Part shown: one piece after another, positions 34,863-42,556 of the stretch | How the letters are laid out: every line of letters begins with the position of its first letter | How positions within the stretch are numbered: position 1 is the stretch's first letter | IMG/VR virus record: IMGVR_UViG_3300025141_015750 | Coordinates: 1 to 48,390 of that record | DNA from: a virus | DNA: 48,390 nucleotides | Strand: one strand, 5' to 3' | The notes under the pieces: model-generated | Seen by the model: only the letters and a program-made list of their open reading frames with translations | What the model was told of the DNA's origin: nothing | Database searches by the model: none | Position numbers and translations under genes: made by a program

Positions 34863-34891
34863 TTAAAAACTTTAAAGCAAGTTGTTATAAT
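34863..34891 (+). promoter_or_regulatory. Possible sigma70-like promoter
   Basis: TTAAAA (34863-34868) and TATAAT (34886-34891) have a 17-base spacer and lie just before the kinase fusion gene. The leader would be very short. Confidence 0.35.
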
Positions 34892-34897
34892 AATATA

Positions 34898-35803
34898 ATG
34901 CTAATGTTTCCTACTAAGTGCTTATTTGTTGAAGGTCCTGATTGCTCTGGAAAAACAACTTTAATTAAAAATATTCATAATTTTACTGGATATAAGTGGC
35001 ATATACACGATAGGTCACAGATTTCAAGAAAAATATTTCATGAAATGTACAATAGGAATTTACAGTATGCGGATGATGATTTCCACAGTGAAATTTCAAA
35101 CCTTAACAATAGATTTATTTTTCTTCTCCCGCCATTTGAAACAATTGAGGAAAGATTTAATAAGCGGGGAGATGATATTCATAAAAGCATAGGTGATATA
35201 AAAAGCGTGTATGACAAATTTCAAGATGGGTTTGTCAATGTAGCGGGAATGCCAAATGTTATGTCTTGTTTTTCAGTTGCAACACCAAAAGCAGTTGAAG
35301 CTTTGTCTATGACAATTTCACTTGTTGAAAAAGCTATGATTAGAGAAGTCTCTAGTCAGGTTTTAAGGACTGTAGAGTTCTATGGTGATGAGTGTTTTCC
35401 TCTAGAGTTTACACTTTATGACGATGGAAAGTTTGAAGAAGCATCTAAAGATTCTATGCTTTATGAGTTTGAAAAAGAATACTATGAAAAAATATATGAA
35501 AAACTACACAGTAAAATTTCTAATGAAATTTCTGGAAAAAATGAATACAAGAGGCCTGAAACACTTCTATCCAGGAGATTTGTGTATGCAGACGATAGTT
35601 GTATATCATTTATTCAAGTCTCTATACGTAATGGTGTGATGGACTTTCATACTGTAATAAGATCTACTGATGTTAAAAATATTTTTCCACATGATCTTGA
35701 ATTTCTATACTATCTATCTTCAACTTGTTTCGAGAGATTTAAAGATGATTGCACATCAGTGAGGTTAAGATTTAACTTAAACTCTGCACACATAATTAGA
35801 TAG
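34898..35803 (+). CDS. dNMP kinase-like domain fused to a ThyA-fold (dCMP hydroxymethylase-like) domain
   Basis: The 301-aa protein has a P-loop kinase start, LFVEGPDCSGKTTLIKN, like thymidylate kinases. The C-terminal part resembles the catalytic half of thymidylate synthase: Cys235 in SCISFIQVS aligns with the catalytic Cys, and Arg255-Ser256 in IRSTDVKNIFPHD is 20 residues later, exactly as C146 to R166 in E. coli ThyA. Eleven residues after the Arg, where ThyA has the dUMP-reading Asn177, this protein has Asp266. An Asp there marks T4 dCMP hydroxymethylase. The ThyA N-terminal half is reduced or absent, so activity is uncertain. Sugar-nucleotide genes follow. Confidence 0.65.
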   Translation: MLMFPTKCLFVEGPDCSGKTTLIKNIHNFTGYKWHIHDRSQISRKIFHEMYNRNLQYADDDFHSEISNLNNRFIFLLPPFETIEERFNKRGDDIHKSIGDIKSVYDKFQDGFVNVAGMPNVMSCFSVATPKAVEALSMTISLVEKAMIREVSSQVLRTVEFYGDECFPLEFTLYDDGKFEEASKDSMLYEFEKEYYEKIYEKLHSKISNEISGKNEYKRPETLLSRRFVYADDSCISFIQVSIRNGVMDFHTVIRSTDVKNIFPHDLEFLYYLSSTCFERFKDDCTSVRLRFNLNSAHIIR

Positions 35804-35844
35804 AATACACTTACATTAATACTTTATTTGGAGATTTATAAAAA

Positions 35845-36855
35845 ATGAGAGCTTTAGTTACAGGCGGTTGTGGATTTATAGGGTCAAATCTCGCCAGACA
35901 ACTCGTTAAAGATGGCTGGATTGTCGACGTAGTTGACAATCTATCCGGAGGAACACTAGATTCTATATCTGATCTTAATGTTAGGCATCTTCCAGGAGGA
36001 TCATTTCTGCCACAGTTTTATGTCAGTTTATCAGAGATGGGTCAAAAAAGAGATGCAGAAGAAATTCTTTTTATTCCGTCTGATTTATCAGACACAGGAG
36101 TTCTCTCAAGCATAAAAAATAAAAATTATGATATAGTTTTTCATCAAGCAGCTGTGCCACGTGTTAGCTTCTCAGTTGAAAATCCGTCAGAGACAACTTT
36201 TGAAAATATCACAAAGACTGTTGCATTACTAGAGGCATGCACAGGAAATGTCAAAAGAGTTGTGTGGGCTTCGTCGTCTTCAGTCTACGGAGGTGCAAAT
36301 GTACTTCCAACACATGAAGCTGAGAGAGGGAAAAATCTACCAAAATCACCGTATGCCTGGCAAAAGTTTGCAATAGAAGACTATGCTAAATTATGTGCAG
36401 ATTTATACGATCTTGATATCGTGTGTCTAAGATATTTCAATGTCTTCGGTCCGGGCCAGCTAGGTGAATCACCTTACTCAACGGCCGTATCTGCGTGGTG
36501 TCATGGTACTAAGAATGGTACAAAGCTTAGAAGTGACGGTGACGGAGAGCAAACTAGAGATCTATGCTATGTAGACAATGTAGTGCAAGCAAATATTCTT
36601 GCTGCACATTCCGATATGAAGTTTGGTGGCAGGTGCTATAATGTTGCATGCGGTGATAGAATATCTAACAATGAGATTCTAGATTATTTTATTAAAAACT
36701 ATGATGTAGATATTAAACATGCACCTGAGAGACCTGGAGATGTAAAGCATACACAAGCTGATATTTCAAGAATTGTTAAAGAGCTGGGTTATTCTCCAGA
36801 CATAAGATTCTGGGAAGGATTTGAAAAAACTTTAGAGTGGTGGGGATTGAGATGA
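35845..36855 (+). CDS. NAD-dependent sugar-nucleotide epimerase/dehydratase
   Basis: The 336-aa protein is an extended short-chain dehydrogenase: Rossmann motif VTGGCGFIGSNLAR at the N-terminus, a central HQAAVPRVSFSVENP, SSSSVYGG and the catalytic YAWQK (Tyr-x3-Lys) in SPYAWQKFAIEDY, then RYFNVFGPGQ and RDLCYVDNVVQAN. This pattern fits UDP-glucose or UDP-GlcNAc 4-epimerases. It may supply a sugar for DNA, capsid or host surface modification. An AATACTTTA element and TTGGAG ribosome site precede ATG. It overlaps the cupin gene by ATGA. Confidence 0.88.
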   Translation: MRALVTGGCGFIGSNLARQLVKDGWIVDVVDNLSGGTLDSISDLNVRHLPGGSFLPQFYVSLSEMGQKRDAEEILFIPSDLSDTGVLSSIKNKNYDIVFHQAAVPRVSFSVENPSETTFENITKTVALLEACTGNVKRVVWASSSSVYGGANVLPTHEAERGKNLPKSPYAWQKFAIEDYAKLCADLYDLDIVCLRYFNVFGPGQLGESPYSTAVSAWCHGTKNGTKLRSDGDGEQTRDLCYVDNVVQANILAAHSDMKFGGRCYNVACGDRISNNEILDYFIKNYDVDIKHAPERPGDVKHTQADISRIVKELGYSPDIRFWEGFEKTLEWWGLR

Positions 36856-37274
36856 ACAGCAATAGGGATGTACCAGACAATACAAAATCTGCATGGGTAT
36901 CTAGAGCACGCCAAGAAACGCAGAAGCCGTGGGGCTATGAGATAGCATGGGCAGGCTTTGGAGGAATTCATGGAAAAACTCTTTTTATTAGAGAGGGTGA
37001 GAGAACAAGCTTGAAATATAATTTAAGAAAAACTGAGGTGCTGATGCTCAGATCTGGAAGCGCAGAGGTTTGCTTTGGCGACGAAATAATAATGATCAAG
37101 TCAAAATTTCAAGATATGAAAGTTGAAATACTCGAGCAAGGTGATACACTTCTAGTCCAGTCTGGCTGTCCGTATAGAATCACTGCTCTTTCTGATTGTG
37201 AAATTTTTGAAATAGGTGATAACTCAAGTGACAATGGTGTCATGATTGATGATGATTACGGGAGGGTAAAATGA
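36852..37274 (+). CDS. Cupin protein (mannose-6-phosphate isomerase type II-like)
   Basis: The 140-aa product has a KPWGYEIAWAG start of the beta-barrel as in the isomerase domain of sugar-nucleotide enzymes, IREGERTSLKYNLRKTEVLMLRSGSAEV (cupin motif 1, although the usual metal His pair is replaced by Lys/Asn) and LEQGDTLLVQSGCPYRITALSDCEIFEIG (motif 2). Lack of clear metal ligands leaves the activity uncertain. ATG 36852 is within the ATGA overlap with the epimerase, so the earlier in-frame start is not needed. A role in sugar metabolism is inferred from its partner. Confidence 0.72.
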   Translation: MNSNRDVPDNTKSAWVSRARQETQKPWGYEIAWAGFGGIHGKTLFIREGERTSLKYNLRKTEVLMLRSGSAEVCFGDEIIMIKSKFQDMKVEILEQGDTLLVQSGCPYRITALSDCEIFEIGDNSSDNGVMIDDDYGRVK

Positions 37275-37840
37275 AAAGAATGCCCGAATTTATTATATTT
37301 ACTGGTCCAATGTTTGGTGCCAAGACTAGCAGGCTTTTATCTGTCATAGATAGATTTTCCTATCAGAGTAGATGTGTTGTTTGTTTTAAGCCTAGAATTG
37401 ATAGAAGATACTCAAAGTCAAATATTACTACACACAATGGTAATTCTGTTGAAGCAATTACAGTGAACACTGGTGAAGAAATTGTTAATATTACTATGGA
37501 AAGAAAGGATTCAATCGATGTCGTTGCTGTTGATGAAGCTTTTATGATAGATGGGAGCGCAGATGCACTTATTAAATTATTCAGACATGGAAAGACCGTT
37601 GTTGTTTCATCACTCCAGCTCTCTGCATCTGGAAATGTTTTTAAAGAGATTAGAGATATGATGCCTTGGGCAACTAAAATTGAAGTATGCCCAGCAGTTT
37701 GCACAGTTAGTGGCAAAGATGCTTATTATACTCATAAAAAAATTGATGATCTTGCAGAAATCACTGTAGGCGGATCAGAGCTTTATGAGCCAAGATGTTG
37801 GGAGCATCACTCTTTTATGAATCAGCTAGCTAAGAATTGA
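37271..37840 (+). CDS. tdk: Thymidine kinase (TK1 type)
   Basis: The 189-aa protein has the P-loop FTGPMFGAKTSRLL, Walker B-like VVAVDEAFMI, and zinc-type cysteines in VCPAVCTVSG with a later EPRCWEHH, close to the type II thymidine kinase fold. The lasso loop region HKKIDDLAEITVGGSELYEPRC matches the family ending. It phosphorylates thymidine (and perhaps deoxyuridine analogues) from degraded host DNA. It overlaps the cupin gene by ATGA and belongs to the same nucleotide/sugar operon. Confidence 0.87.
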   Translation: MKRMPEFIIFTGPMFGAKTSRLLSVIDRFSYQSRCVVCFKPRIDRRYSKSNITTHNGNSVEAITVNTGEEIVNITMERKDSIDVVAVDEAFMIDGSADALIKLFRHGKTVVVSSLQLSASGNVFKEIRDMMPWATKIEVCPAVCTVSGKDAYYTHKKIDDLAEITVGGSELYEPRCWEHHSFMNQLAKN

Positions 37841-37847
37841 GAATATT

Positions 37848-38771
37848 ATGGTTGAACCTACTAGTGTAAATTGTGTCATATACCATGCAGATTGTACCGA
37901 TGGTTTCGGAGCAGCATACTCTGCCTGGAAGCAGCTCGGTAACAGGGCAGAATATCATGCATGCAAACACGGCACACCCCCGCCAGATGTGAAGGGAAAG
38001 AATGTTGTTATACTAGATTTTTCTTTTGGAAATGAGACTACTAAAAAAATGATAGAAGTAGCAAATGGTCTGCTCATAATAGATCACCACAAATCTGCAA
38101 TGGTGGAGCTCCACGACATATCAAATACAAAATTTGATATGAGCAAGTCAGGGGCTATTCTAGCATGGGAATTTTTTCATCCAGGAAAAGAACCACCAAA
38201 GTTTATAAAATATATTCAAGACAGGGACTTGTGGACATGGGAGCTCGAGTACTCTAAGGAATTCAGCGCAGCATTTGATATGGTACCGTTTGAATTTGAA
38301 GAATTTGAGAAGTTTGAAGATGACTCAGTTTTTGATGATGCATGCAAGAGGGGATCTTATATTCTTGCATATAGCAAAACAGTAGTTAAGAAAGTTTGCG
38401 AAAAAGCAACAGCTAGAAAAATGGATGGCAAGGATGTGATGGTTGTAAACGCTTCACACTGGATGTCTGAGATTGGATCCCGCTTAGCACCAGACTGTGA
38501 TTTCGCAATGATATGGTACTGGGATCATAAAAGTCAGGATACTAAAGTGAGCTTGCGAGGATTTCACGATATGGTTGACGTGTCTGAGATCGCAAAGCAA
38601 TTTGGCGGAGGCGGTCACAAAAAGGCAGCTGGGTTCCAGCTTCCTAAAAATAAGCACATAGAAAGTCTATTTGATAAACCAAAAATGCCTAGAAAAAGAA
38701 CATCTTCTAAAAATCCCGCAAAGGGAAAATCAAAGAGTGATCCCAAGCCATCAGAAGAAGTGAAAAAATGA
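37848..38771 (+). CDS. DHH/DHHA1 phosphoesterase
   Basis: The 307-aa protein has the DHH-family blocks: IYHADCTDGFGAAYSAW, VVILDFSFG, LLIIDHHKSA (the DHH motif), a central IQDRDLWTWEL, and the C-terminal DHHA1 motif FGGGGHKKAAGF. Members degrade short oligoribonucleotides, pAp or cyclic dinucleotides. A basic Lys/Pro/Ser tail (about residues 280-307) is unusual and could bind nucleic acid. Possible roles are nano-RNA recycling or removal of defence second messengers; sequence alone cannot decide. It overlaps the deaminase gene by four bases. Confidence 0.85.
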   Translation: MVEPTSVNCVIYHADCTDGFGAAYSAWKQLGNRAEYHACKHGTPPPDVKGKNVVILDFSFGNETTKKMIEVANGLLIIDHHKSAMVELHDISNTKFDMSKSGAILAWEFFHPGKEPPKFIKYIQDRDLWTWELEYSKEFSAAFDMVPFEFEEFEKFEDDSVFDDACKRGSYILAYSKTVVKKVCEKATARKMDGKDVMVVNASHWMSEIGSRLAPDCDFAMIWYWDHKSQDTKVSLRGFHDMVDVSEIAKQFGGGGHKKAAGFQLPKNKHIESLFDKPKMPRKRTSSKNPAKGKSKSDPKPSEEVKK

Positions 38772-39178
38772 GAGATAGCTGGAATAAAATTTGGCTGGAA
38801 TTCGCAAGCTCAATATCTAAAAGATCTTATGACCCACGCTACAAAGTAGGGGCAGTCATTGTTACAGAAGATAATACACAAGTTTTGGCTGTGGGTTACA
38901 ATGGCAACTATGCGGGTGGGCCAAATGAAGTAGAGTCAGAATCACCTGGCGAATCAGGAATGTTACACGCTGAGATTAATGCTCTTCTTAAAATGGACTA
39001 TAACAATCCCAAGAAGAAAAAACTTTATCTGACTCTTTCTCCTTGCAGAATGTGTGCAAAAGCAATTGTCAATGCTGGAATTGATGAAGTTTTTTACTCA
39101 GAAGTGTATCGAGATCAGTCTTCATTTGAGATTTTAAACTCTGCAAAAATAAAGCATAAGTTAATTGTCATAGAATAA
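38768..39178 (+). CDS. dCMP/cytidine deaminase
   Basis: The 136-aa protein has the zinc deaminase motifs LHAEINALL (HAE) and LSPCRMCAKAIVNAG (PCxxC), with KVGAVIVTEDN and GYNGNYAGGPNE typical of dCMP deaminases. It makes dUMP for ThyX. Its coexistence with dUTPase/dCTPase genes parallels T4, where the same enzymes clear dCTP. An in-frame late-like element overlaps its stop codon. The ATG overlaps the DHH gene stop. Confidence 0.88.
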   Translation: MRDSWNKIWLEFASSISKRSYDPRYKVGAVIVTEDNTQVLAVGYNGNYAGGPNEVESESPGESGMLHAEINALLKMDYNNPKKKKLYLTLSPCRMCAKAIVNAGIDEVFYSEVYRDQSSFEILNSAKIKHKLIVIE

Positions 39179-39187
39179 ATACTTATT
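39174..39187 (+). promoter_or_regulatory. T4-type late promoter-like element
   Basis: AATAAATACTTATT closely resembles the T4 late promoter core (TATAAATACTATT). It ends nine bases before ATG 39196, so the first message would have a very short leader. Confidence 0.4.
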
Positions 39188-39195
39188 ACTGTACT

Positions 39196-39456
39196 ATGAA
39201 CAAGCTAGACTCAAATTCAATAAACGGCTTGATTTCCTATATTAGGGAAAATATTTCCGTATATGCTGGAAAAGATGATAACAGGCGCGTTCTGATTAAG
39301 CCAGGCTTGAAGATTTCCAATAAAAAGACAGGGTTTGACTATACAGTTGACAATGTAATCGCTTCAGATGAGGGATTACTTATTACATGTATTAGACCCC
39401 CAGACGTGTCAATTACAATAACTAGCGCCGACTTAAAAGATTTTGTGAGAGCATAA
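39196..39456 (+). CDS. Small protein of unknown function
   Basis: This 86-aa protein is not recognised. It begins with a helix (INGLISYIRENISVYAG) and continues as a predicted beta-rich domain (RRVLIKPGLKISNKKTGFDYTVDNVIAS, GLLITCIRPP, SITITSADL). It is first in the late-looking block and overlaps the SOD-like gene by one base (TAATG). Confidence 0.55.
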   Translation: MNKLDSNSINGLISYIRENISVYAGKDDNRRVLIKPGLKISNKKTGFDYTVDNVIASDEGLLITCIRPPDVSITITSADLKDFVRA

Positions 39457-40145
39457 TGACTATAACAGCAAAAGATTTAATAAATAAAATAAGAGAAGAT
39501 CTAAAAATATCTGAAAACCTAAATGAATCAATAGTTGCACAGCCAAAGAAGTTTAGATTAAACACTGAGCTCTTGAGCAATGCAAGTAAAGAAAATCATC
39601 TTGAGCTTTATGATCAATACGTTAAAGATTTCAATAGGATTAGTGCAGAGCTAGATGTAGCAGATAGGCAGGATGTTAATTCAAATCATTCTCAATACAG
39701 ATCATTAAAAATTGATGAAACTTATAATTTAAATTCTTCTTATTTGCACGAGCTTTATTTCAATAACATAAGTGATTTACACAGTCAGATCGCAATGGAT
39801 TCTCTAGCATATATGAGACTTGCTCGAGATTTTGGTACATTTGATGAGTGGCAAGAGGATTTTATCGCATGCTGCTTAGCATCAAGGTGTGGATGGGCAA
39901 TGACTTATTTTAACACCTACACACAGCAATATATGAATTGCTCTATTGATTTGCATTCAATAAATGTACCAGTTGGTGCTTATCCCGTTATAGTCATGGA
40001 CGTTTGGCAGCATGCTTACTATAGGGACTATCTCAAAGATGTCAAATCATATATTTTCGGAATGATGAAGCAGTTAAACTGGGGTGTTATTGAGAAAAGA
40101 GTTCACCGTGCAGATGAAATATCAAAAATTGTGAGGAGTACATAA
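39456..40145 (+). CDS. Fe/Mn superoxide dismutase-like protein with N-terminal extension
   Basis: The 229-aa protein has all four metal ligands of Fe/Mn-SOD with near-standard spacing: His48 (KENHLELYDQYV), His98 (SSYLHELYFNN), Asp182 and His186 (MDVWQHAYYRDY). E. coli SodB has intervals of 47, 83 and 4 residues; here they are 50, 84 and 4. The gateway Tyr corresponds to Tyr55. The N-terminus, about 35 residues longer than usual, starts MTITAKDLINKIREDL, a looser form of the tag with I-R-E. It may detoxify superoxide or be an SOD-fold structural protein; its position among late-looking genes favours virion association. Confidence 0.78.
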   Translation: MTITAKDLINKIREDLKISENLNESIVAQPKKFRLNTELLSNASKENHLELYDQYVKDFNRISAELDVADRQDVNSNHSQYRSLKIDETYNLNSSYLHELYFNNISDLHSQIAMDSLAYMRLARDFGTFDEWQEDFIACCLASRCGWAMTYFNTYTQQYMNCSIDLHSINVPVGAYPVIVMDVWQHAYYRDYLKDVKSYIFGMMKQLNWGVIEKRVHRADEISKIVRST

Positions 40146-40786
40146 TGTCTAGCTTGAGAGATATTGAACTTTTTCTTGAAGACGCAGAGAAAGAGCTTTA
40201 CGCAGAACCAATGTCTGGGATAACTAATTCAACAAGAAATGCAAATGATTCAGTTGATGATCAAATTGACTCTTTTTTGATAAAGTTTGAAGAAGACTCA
40301 ATTGTTGCAGAAGAAGAAGAGCTTATGGAATCATTAAGCAATATGGATCTTAAAATCTTTCTTGAACAAGATGACCCAGACAATCCTGCAGAAGATGCAG
40401 AAGCTGCAGAAGGGGATGAGATAGATGTCGCAGTTAATAGAGAGGAGTCTGAACCCTCTGAGCCACAAGATCCAACAGGTAGTGAAAGAATGGGCTCAGA
40501 CGAAGGCGAAGATCCCCCAATGTTACCGCTCGATGTTGACACGTTTACAAAGAAAGTAGCACGTCTAGTGATGAATGCTGAGACACTTCTTGATGTAAAG
40601 ACTGTTATTGTTAACAGAGCATTGAATTATTTAACAGAAAACTATGATGAACAGCATGCTAAGCGGATGCTTGAAACACTTGATCAGCAATTTGACTTTA
40701 ACATTGATGATCCTGGAAAGCCACCCGAAGCTCCATACGCTGTGGGTGCATATGCCGGAGGTACCGGTGGACTCGGCGGTGGCTAG
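40145..40786 (+). CDS. Acidic protein, possibly scaffold or internal head protein
   Basis: The 213-aa protein is strongly acidic between residues 30 and 130 (for example EEDSIVAEEEELMESL and AEDAEAAEGDEIDV), with a folded-looking helical C-terminal part (FTKKVARLVMNAETLLDVKTVIVNRALNYL, AKRMLETLDQQFDFNI) and a Gly-rich end. It starts MSSLRDIELFLEDAEKELYAEP, with L-x-E-type sites. Such composition is common in prohead core or scaffold proteins. Not recognised by homology. It overlaps the SOD-like gene by one base. Confidence 0.5.
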   Translation: MSSLRDIELFLEDAEKELYAEPMSGITNSTRNANDSVDDQIDSFLIKFEEDSIVAEEEELMESLSNMDLKIFLEQDDPDNPAEDAEAAEGDEIDVAVNREESEPSEPQDPTGSERMGSDEGEDPPMLPLDVDTFTKKVARLVMNAETLLDVKTVIVNRALNYLTENYDEQHAKRMLETLDQQFDFNIDDPGKPPEAPYAVGAYAGGTGGLGGG

Positions 40787-40788
40787 GT

Positions 40789-41076
40789 TTGAAAAAACAT
40801 ATAAAAGAACTTGAAAGAAGAAAGTCTTTACATTTCAATTTAAAATCATCATGTCATAGTGCTCTAAGAATACAGTGTTTCAAAAGAGAGATTACTATGC
40901 AAGACTTCTTTGACGAAATTTCTCAGCTAGTTGAATCTGAATCTCCGATAATCATCTCTATAATGGATAGTGTTTCAGATAAAAAAAGAAACAAACAAAT
41001 TCAAAAATTCACAAAAACAGATGAAGAATCATTGTATAATATGATAGAGAAAGAAATAAGTGAGTCATCTAGTTGA
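40789..41076 (+). CDS. Ribbon-helix-helix-like small protein
   Basis: The 95-aa product from TTG 40789 has LHFNLKSSCHSALRIQCFKREITMQDFFDEISQLVESES, which looks like a ribbon-helix-helix unit: a beta strand, an Arg-bearing helix, a turn and 'TMQDFFDEI' as the second helix. Small proteins of this appearance occur in T4-like marine phages. It may bind DNA or be a structural accessory. If translation began at ATG 40897 instead, the strand would be lost, so TTG is preferred. It overlaps the next gene by TTGA. Confidence 0.5.
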   Translation: MKKHIKELERRKSLHFNLKSSCHSALRIQCFKREITMQDFFDEISQLVESESPIIISIMDSVSDKKRNKQIQKFTKTDEESLYNMIEKEISESSS

Positions 41077-41354
41077 AGAGAATACTTTACAAAATTGTAG
41101 AAAAGTTTCGCGAAAGAGTTTGCGGGATACTTCTAGGAAAATCTCGACTTGACCTGATTGAGCAGGTGTGTGACCAAGCAGTGAAAATTAATCATCTATC
41201 AGAAGTAGTCGCTGAACAGTCTAAGATTATAGTATCTCTAGCATACGTTCAGAGTGACCTAGCTGAATCGATAAGTAAAATAGAATCACTTAACTTAGAT
41301 ACTGACTGCTTTATTTTAAAAATTCCACTTAGGCTAGATGATATTTCAAATTAG
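41073..41354 (+). CDS. Small helical protein of unknown function
   Basis: The 93-aa product starts at TTG 41073 within a TTGA overlap. It has a basic N-terminal helix (ILYKIVEKFRERVCGILLGKSR) and then a heptad-like helix (LIEQVCDQAVKINHLSEVVAEQSKIIVSLAYVQSDLAESISKIESL), suggesting a coiled coil. No family recognised. It is the last gene before the lysis-type cassette. Confidence 0.5.
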   Translation: MKRILYKIVEKFRERVCGILLGKSRLDLIEQVCDQAVKINHLSEVVAEQSKIIVSLAYVQSDLAESISKIESLNLDTDCFILKIPLRLDDISN

Positions 41355-41363
41355 TCTGTTAGG

Positions 41364-41372
41364 AATACTTAT
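41364..41372 (+). promoter_or_regulatory. AATACTTAT late-like element before the holin-like gene
   Basis: AATACTTAT identical to those near 39178 and (minus) 16491; it is 20 bases before ATG 41392 with GAGGTG as ribosome site between. Weak alone. Confidence 0.3.
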
Positions 41373-41391
41373 ATTTGTGAGGTGAATTTCA

Positions 41392-41631
41392 ATGGGCGAT
41401 GATGAAATTGTTATAAAAGAAGCTAAAGCTTTAATTGAAGGACAAAAGCTCGGTGTCCTAGATAGAATAATGGGCCGTCTTATTTCTCGAAAGTTTTTCG
41501 TATTTTTGACTGCAACTGGTTTACTAGCATATAATTTTCTAGATGCTGATACGTGGGGGATGATTGCGATGATTTACATTGGCGGTCAGACCGTTATAGA
41601 TGCAGCAATTTCCTGGAAGCATGGAAGATGA
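41392..41631 (+). CDS. Holin-like small membrane protein
   Basis: The 79-aa protein has a charged N-terminus, a basic segment (GRLISRKF) and two closely spaced hydrophobic helices (FFVFLTATGLLAYNFL and GMIAMIYIGGQTVIDAAI) with a short charged C-terminus, the layout of small class II phage holins. It would permeabilise the inner membrane to release the amidase endolysin encoded at 11923. The next gene overlaps its stop by ATGA and is spanin-like, supporting a lysis cassette. An exact holin family is not assigned. Confidence 0.6.
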   Translation: MGDDEIVIKEAKALIEGQKLGVLDRIMGRLISRKFFVFLTATGLLAYNFLDADTWGMIAMIYIGGQTVIDAAISWKHGR

Positions 41632-42032
41632 TAGAAGCATTAACATGGATTGCTATTAAGTCTTTTTTTAAAAAAAGCTTTGAGCTGTGTAAGAAATACT
41701 GGCAAATTATTGTAGGTTTCATTGGGGGTGTACTGTTATTTGTTATAGCACGCGACAGAGATGCGTTAAAAATTTTAAAAAAGACTACTGAGATAAACAG
41801 AGAGGAAAGGGACAGATCTCTTGAGATTGATCAGGAAGAAAATAATAAAATAGCAGCCGCCGTTGATGAGTATCATAAAAAATCAGAAGATGCGCTCAAG
41901 TCTCTAAATGAGAAAGAAAGTGATTTATCAGATAAAAAAGATGAAATAAAGGAAAGTCTTCTAGAGAAAGAGAAGGAAGAGCGCGGAACAATAGCAAGAG
42001 AGTTAGAAAATGAGATTGATAAATTTAACTAG
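41628..42032 (+). CDS. Inner-membrane spanin-like protein (TM plus coiled coil)
   Basis: The 134-aa product begins MIEALTWIAIKSFF, has one transmembrane helix (IIVGFIGGVLLFVIA, about residues 30-45) and then 85 residues of charged coiled coil (ILKKTTEINREERDRSLEIDQEENN to ARELENEIDKF). That is the architecture of Rz-type inner-membrane spanins. No outer-membrane lipoprotein partner with a lipobox is evident next to it. ATG 41628 overlaps the holin-like stop. Confidence 0.55.
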   Translation: MIEALTWIAIKSFFKKSFELCKKYWQIIVGFIGGVLLFVIARDRDALKILKKTTEINREERDRSLEIDQEENNKIAAAVDEYHKKSEDALKSLNEKESDLSDKKDEIKESLLEKEKEERGTIARELENEIDKFN

Positions 42033-42072
42033 ATTGATTTGTATCGTACAATCATAGGGAAGGGTATTATAA

Positions 42073-42510
42073 ATGAAATCAATTCTTTTTTTAATCGTTT
42101 CTACTTCGCTTATTTTTTCACCTGTGGCACACGCGCAAGAAGCTGTCCCTATTGAAGCGGGAGAGTCTGCACCTTTTTCTGGAACTTTACTTAGCAATGA
42201 AGCGGCGGCCAGCCTGCTTGCAGAAATTAAGACATGTGCAGAGCGGTCAACAGCACAGTTAGAATTTCAGATAGAAAGTAATACAGCAAAATGTGATCTT
42301 GATAAGTCACTCTTGCAGATTCAAGTTGATAGTCAAAAATCTAGGTATGAAAGTATCATTCTATCACAGGATGCACAGCTAGATTATATGCTAAAATCTA
42401 ATTCACCAAAGCTTTCAAAGGAAGCAACATTTATCATCGGTGTCGTTTCAGGCGTAATTTTAACAACAGCAGCGGCGTATAGCATCTCGTCGGTTGCAAA
42501 TATCAACTAA
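42073..42510 (+). CDS. Exported protein with coiled coil and C-terminal membrane helix
   Basis: The 145-aa protein has a clear Sec signal (MKSILFLIVSTSLIFSPVAHA, cut before QEA), a short APFSGTLLSNEAAASLLAEIKTC motif that I associate with a widespread phage family near lysis genes, a central coiled coil with two Cys, and a C-terminal hydrophobic helix (FIIGVVSGVILTTAAAYSI). It may span the periplasm together with the preceding protein. AGGG precedes the start. Lysis-related by context. Confidence 0.6.
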   Translation: MKSILFLIVSTSLIFSPVAHAQEAVPIEAGESAPFSGTLLSNEAAASLLAEIKTCAERSTAQLEFQIESNTAKCDLDKSLLQIQVDSQKSRYESIILSQDAQLDYMLKSNSPKLSKEATFIIGVVSGVILTTAAAYSISSVANIN

Positions 42511-42556
42511 AAACTTCTCATTAGCAGAATATTTAATGGTTAGGGGACGAAGCAAG

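Noticed and set aside
40789-41354. Toxin-antitoxin pair (RHH-like protein followed by a small helical protein)
   Set aside because: The second protein looks like a coiled coil, has no toxin motif, and the genes lie inside a collinear late block.
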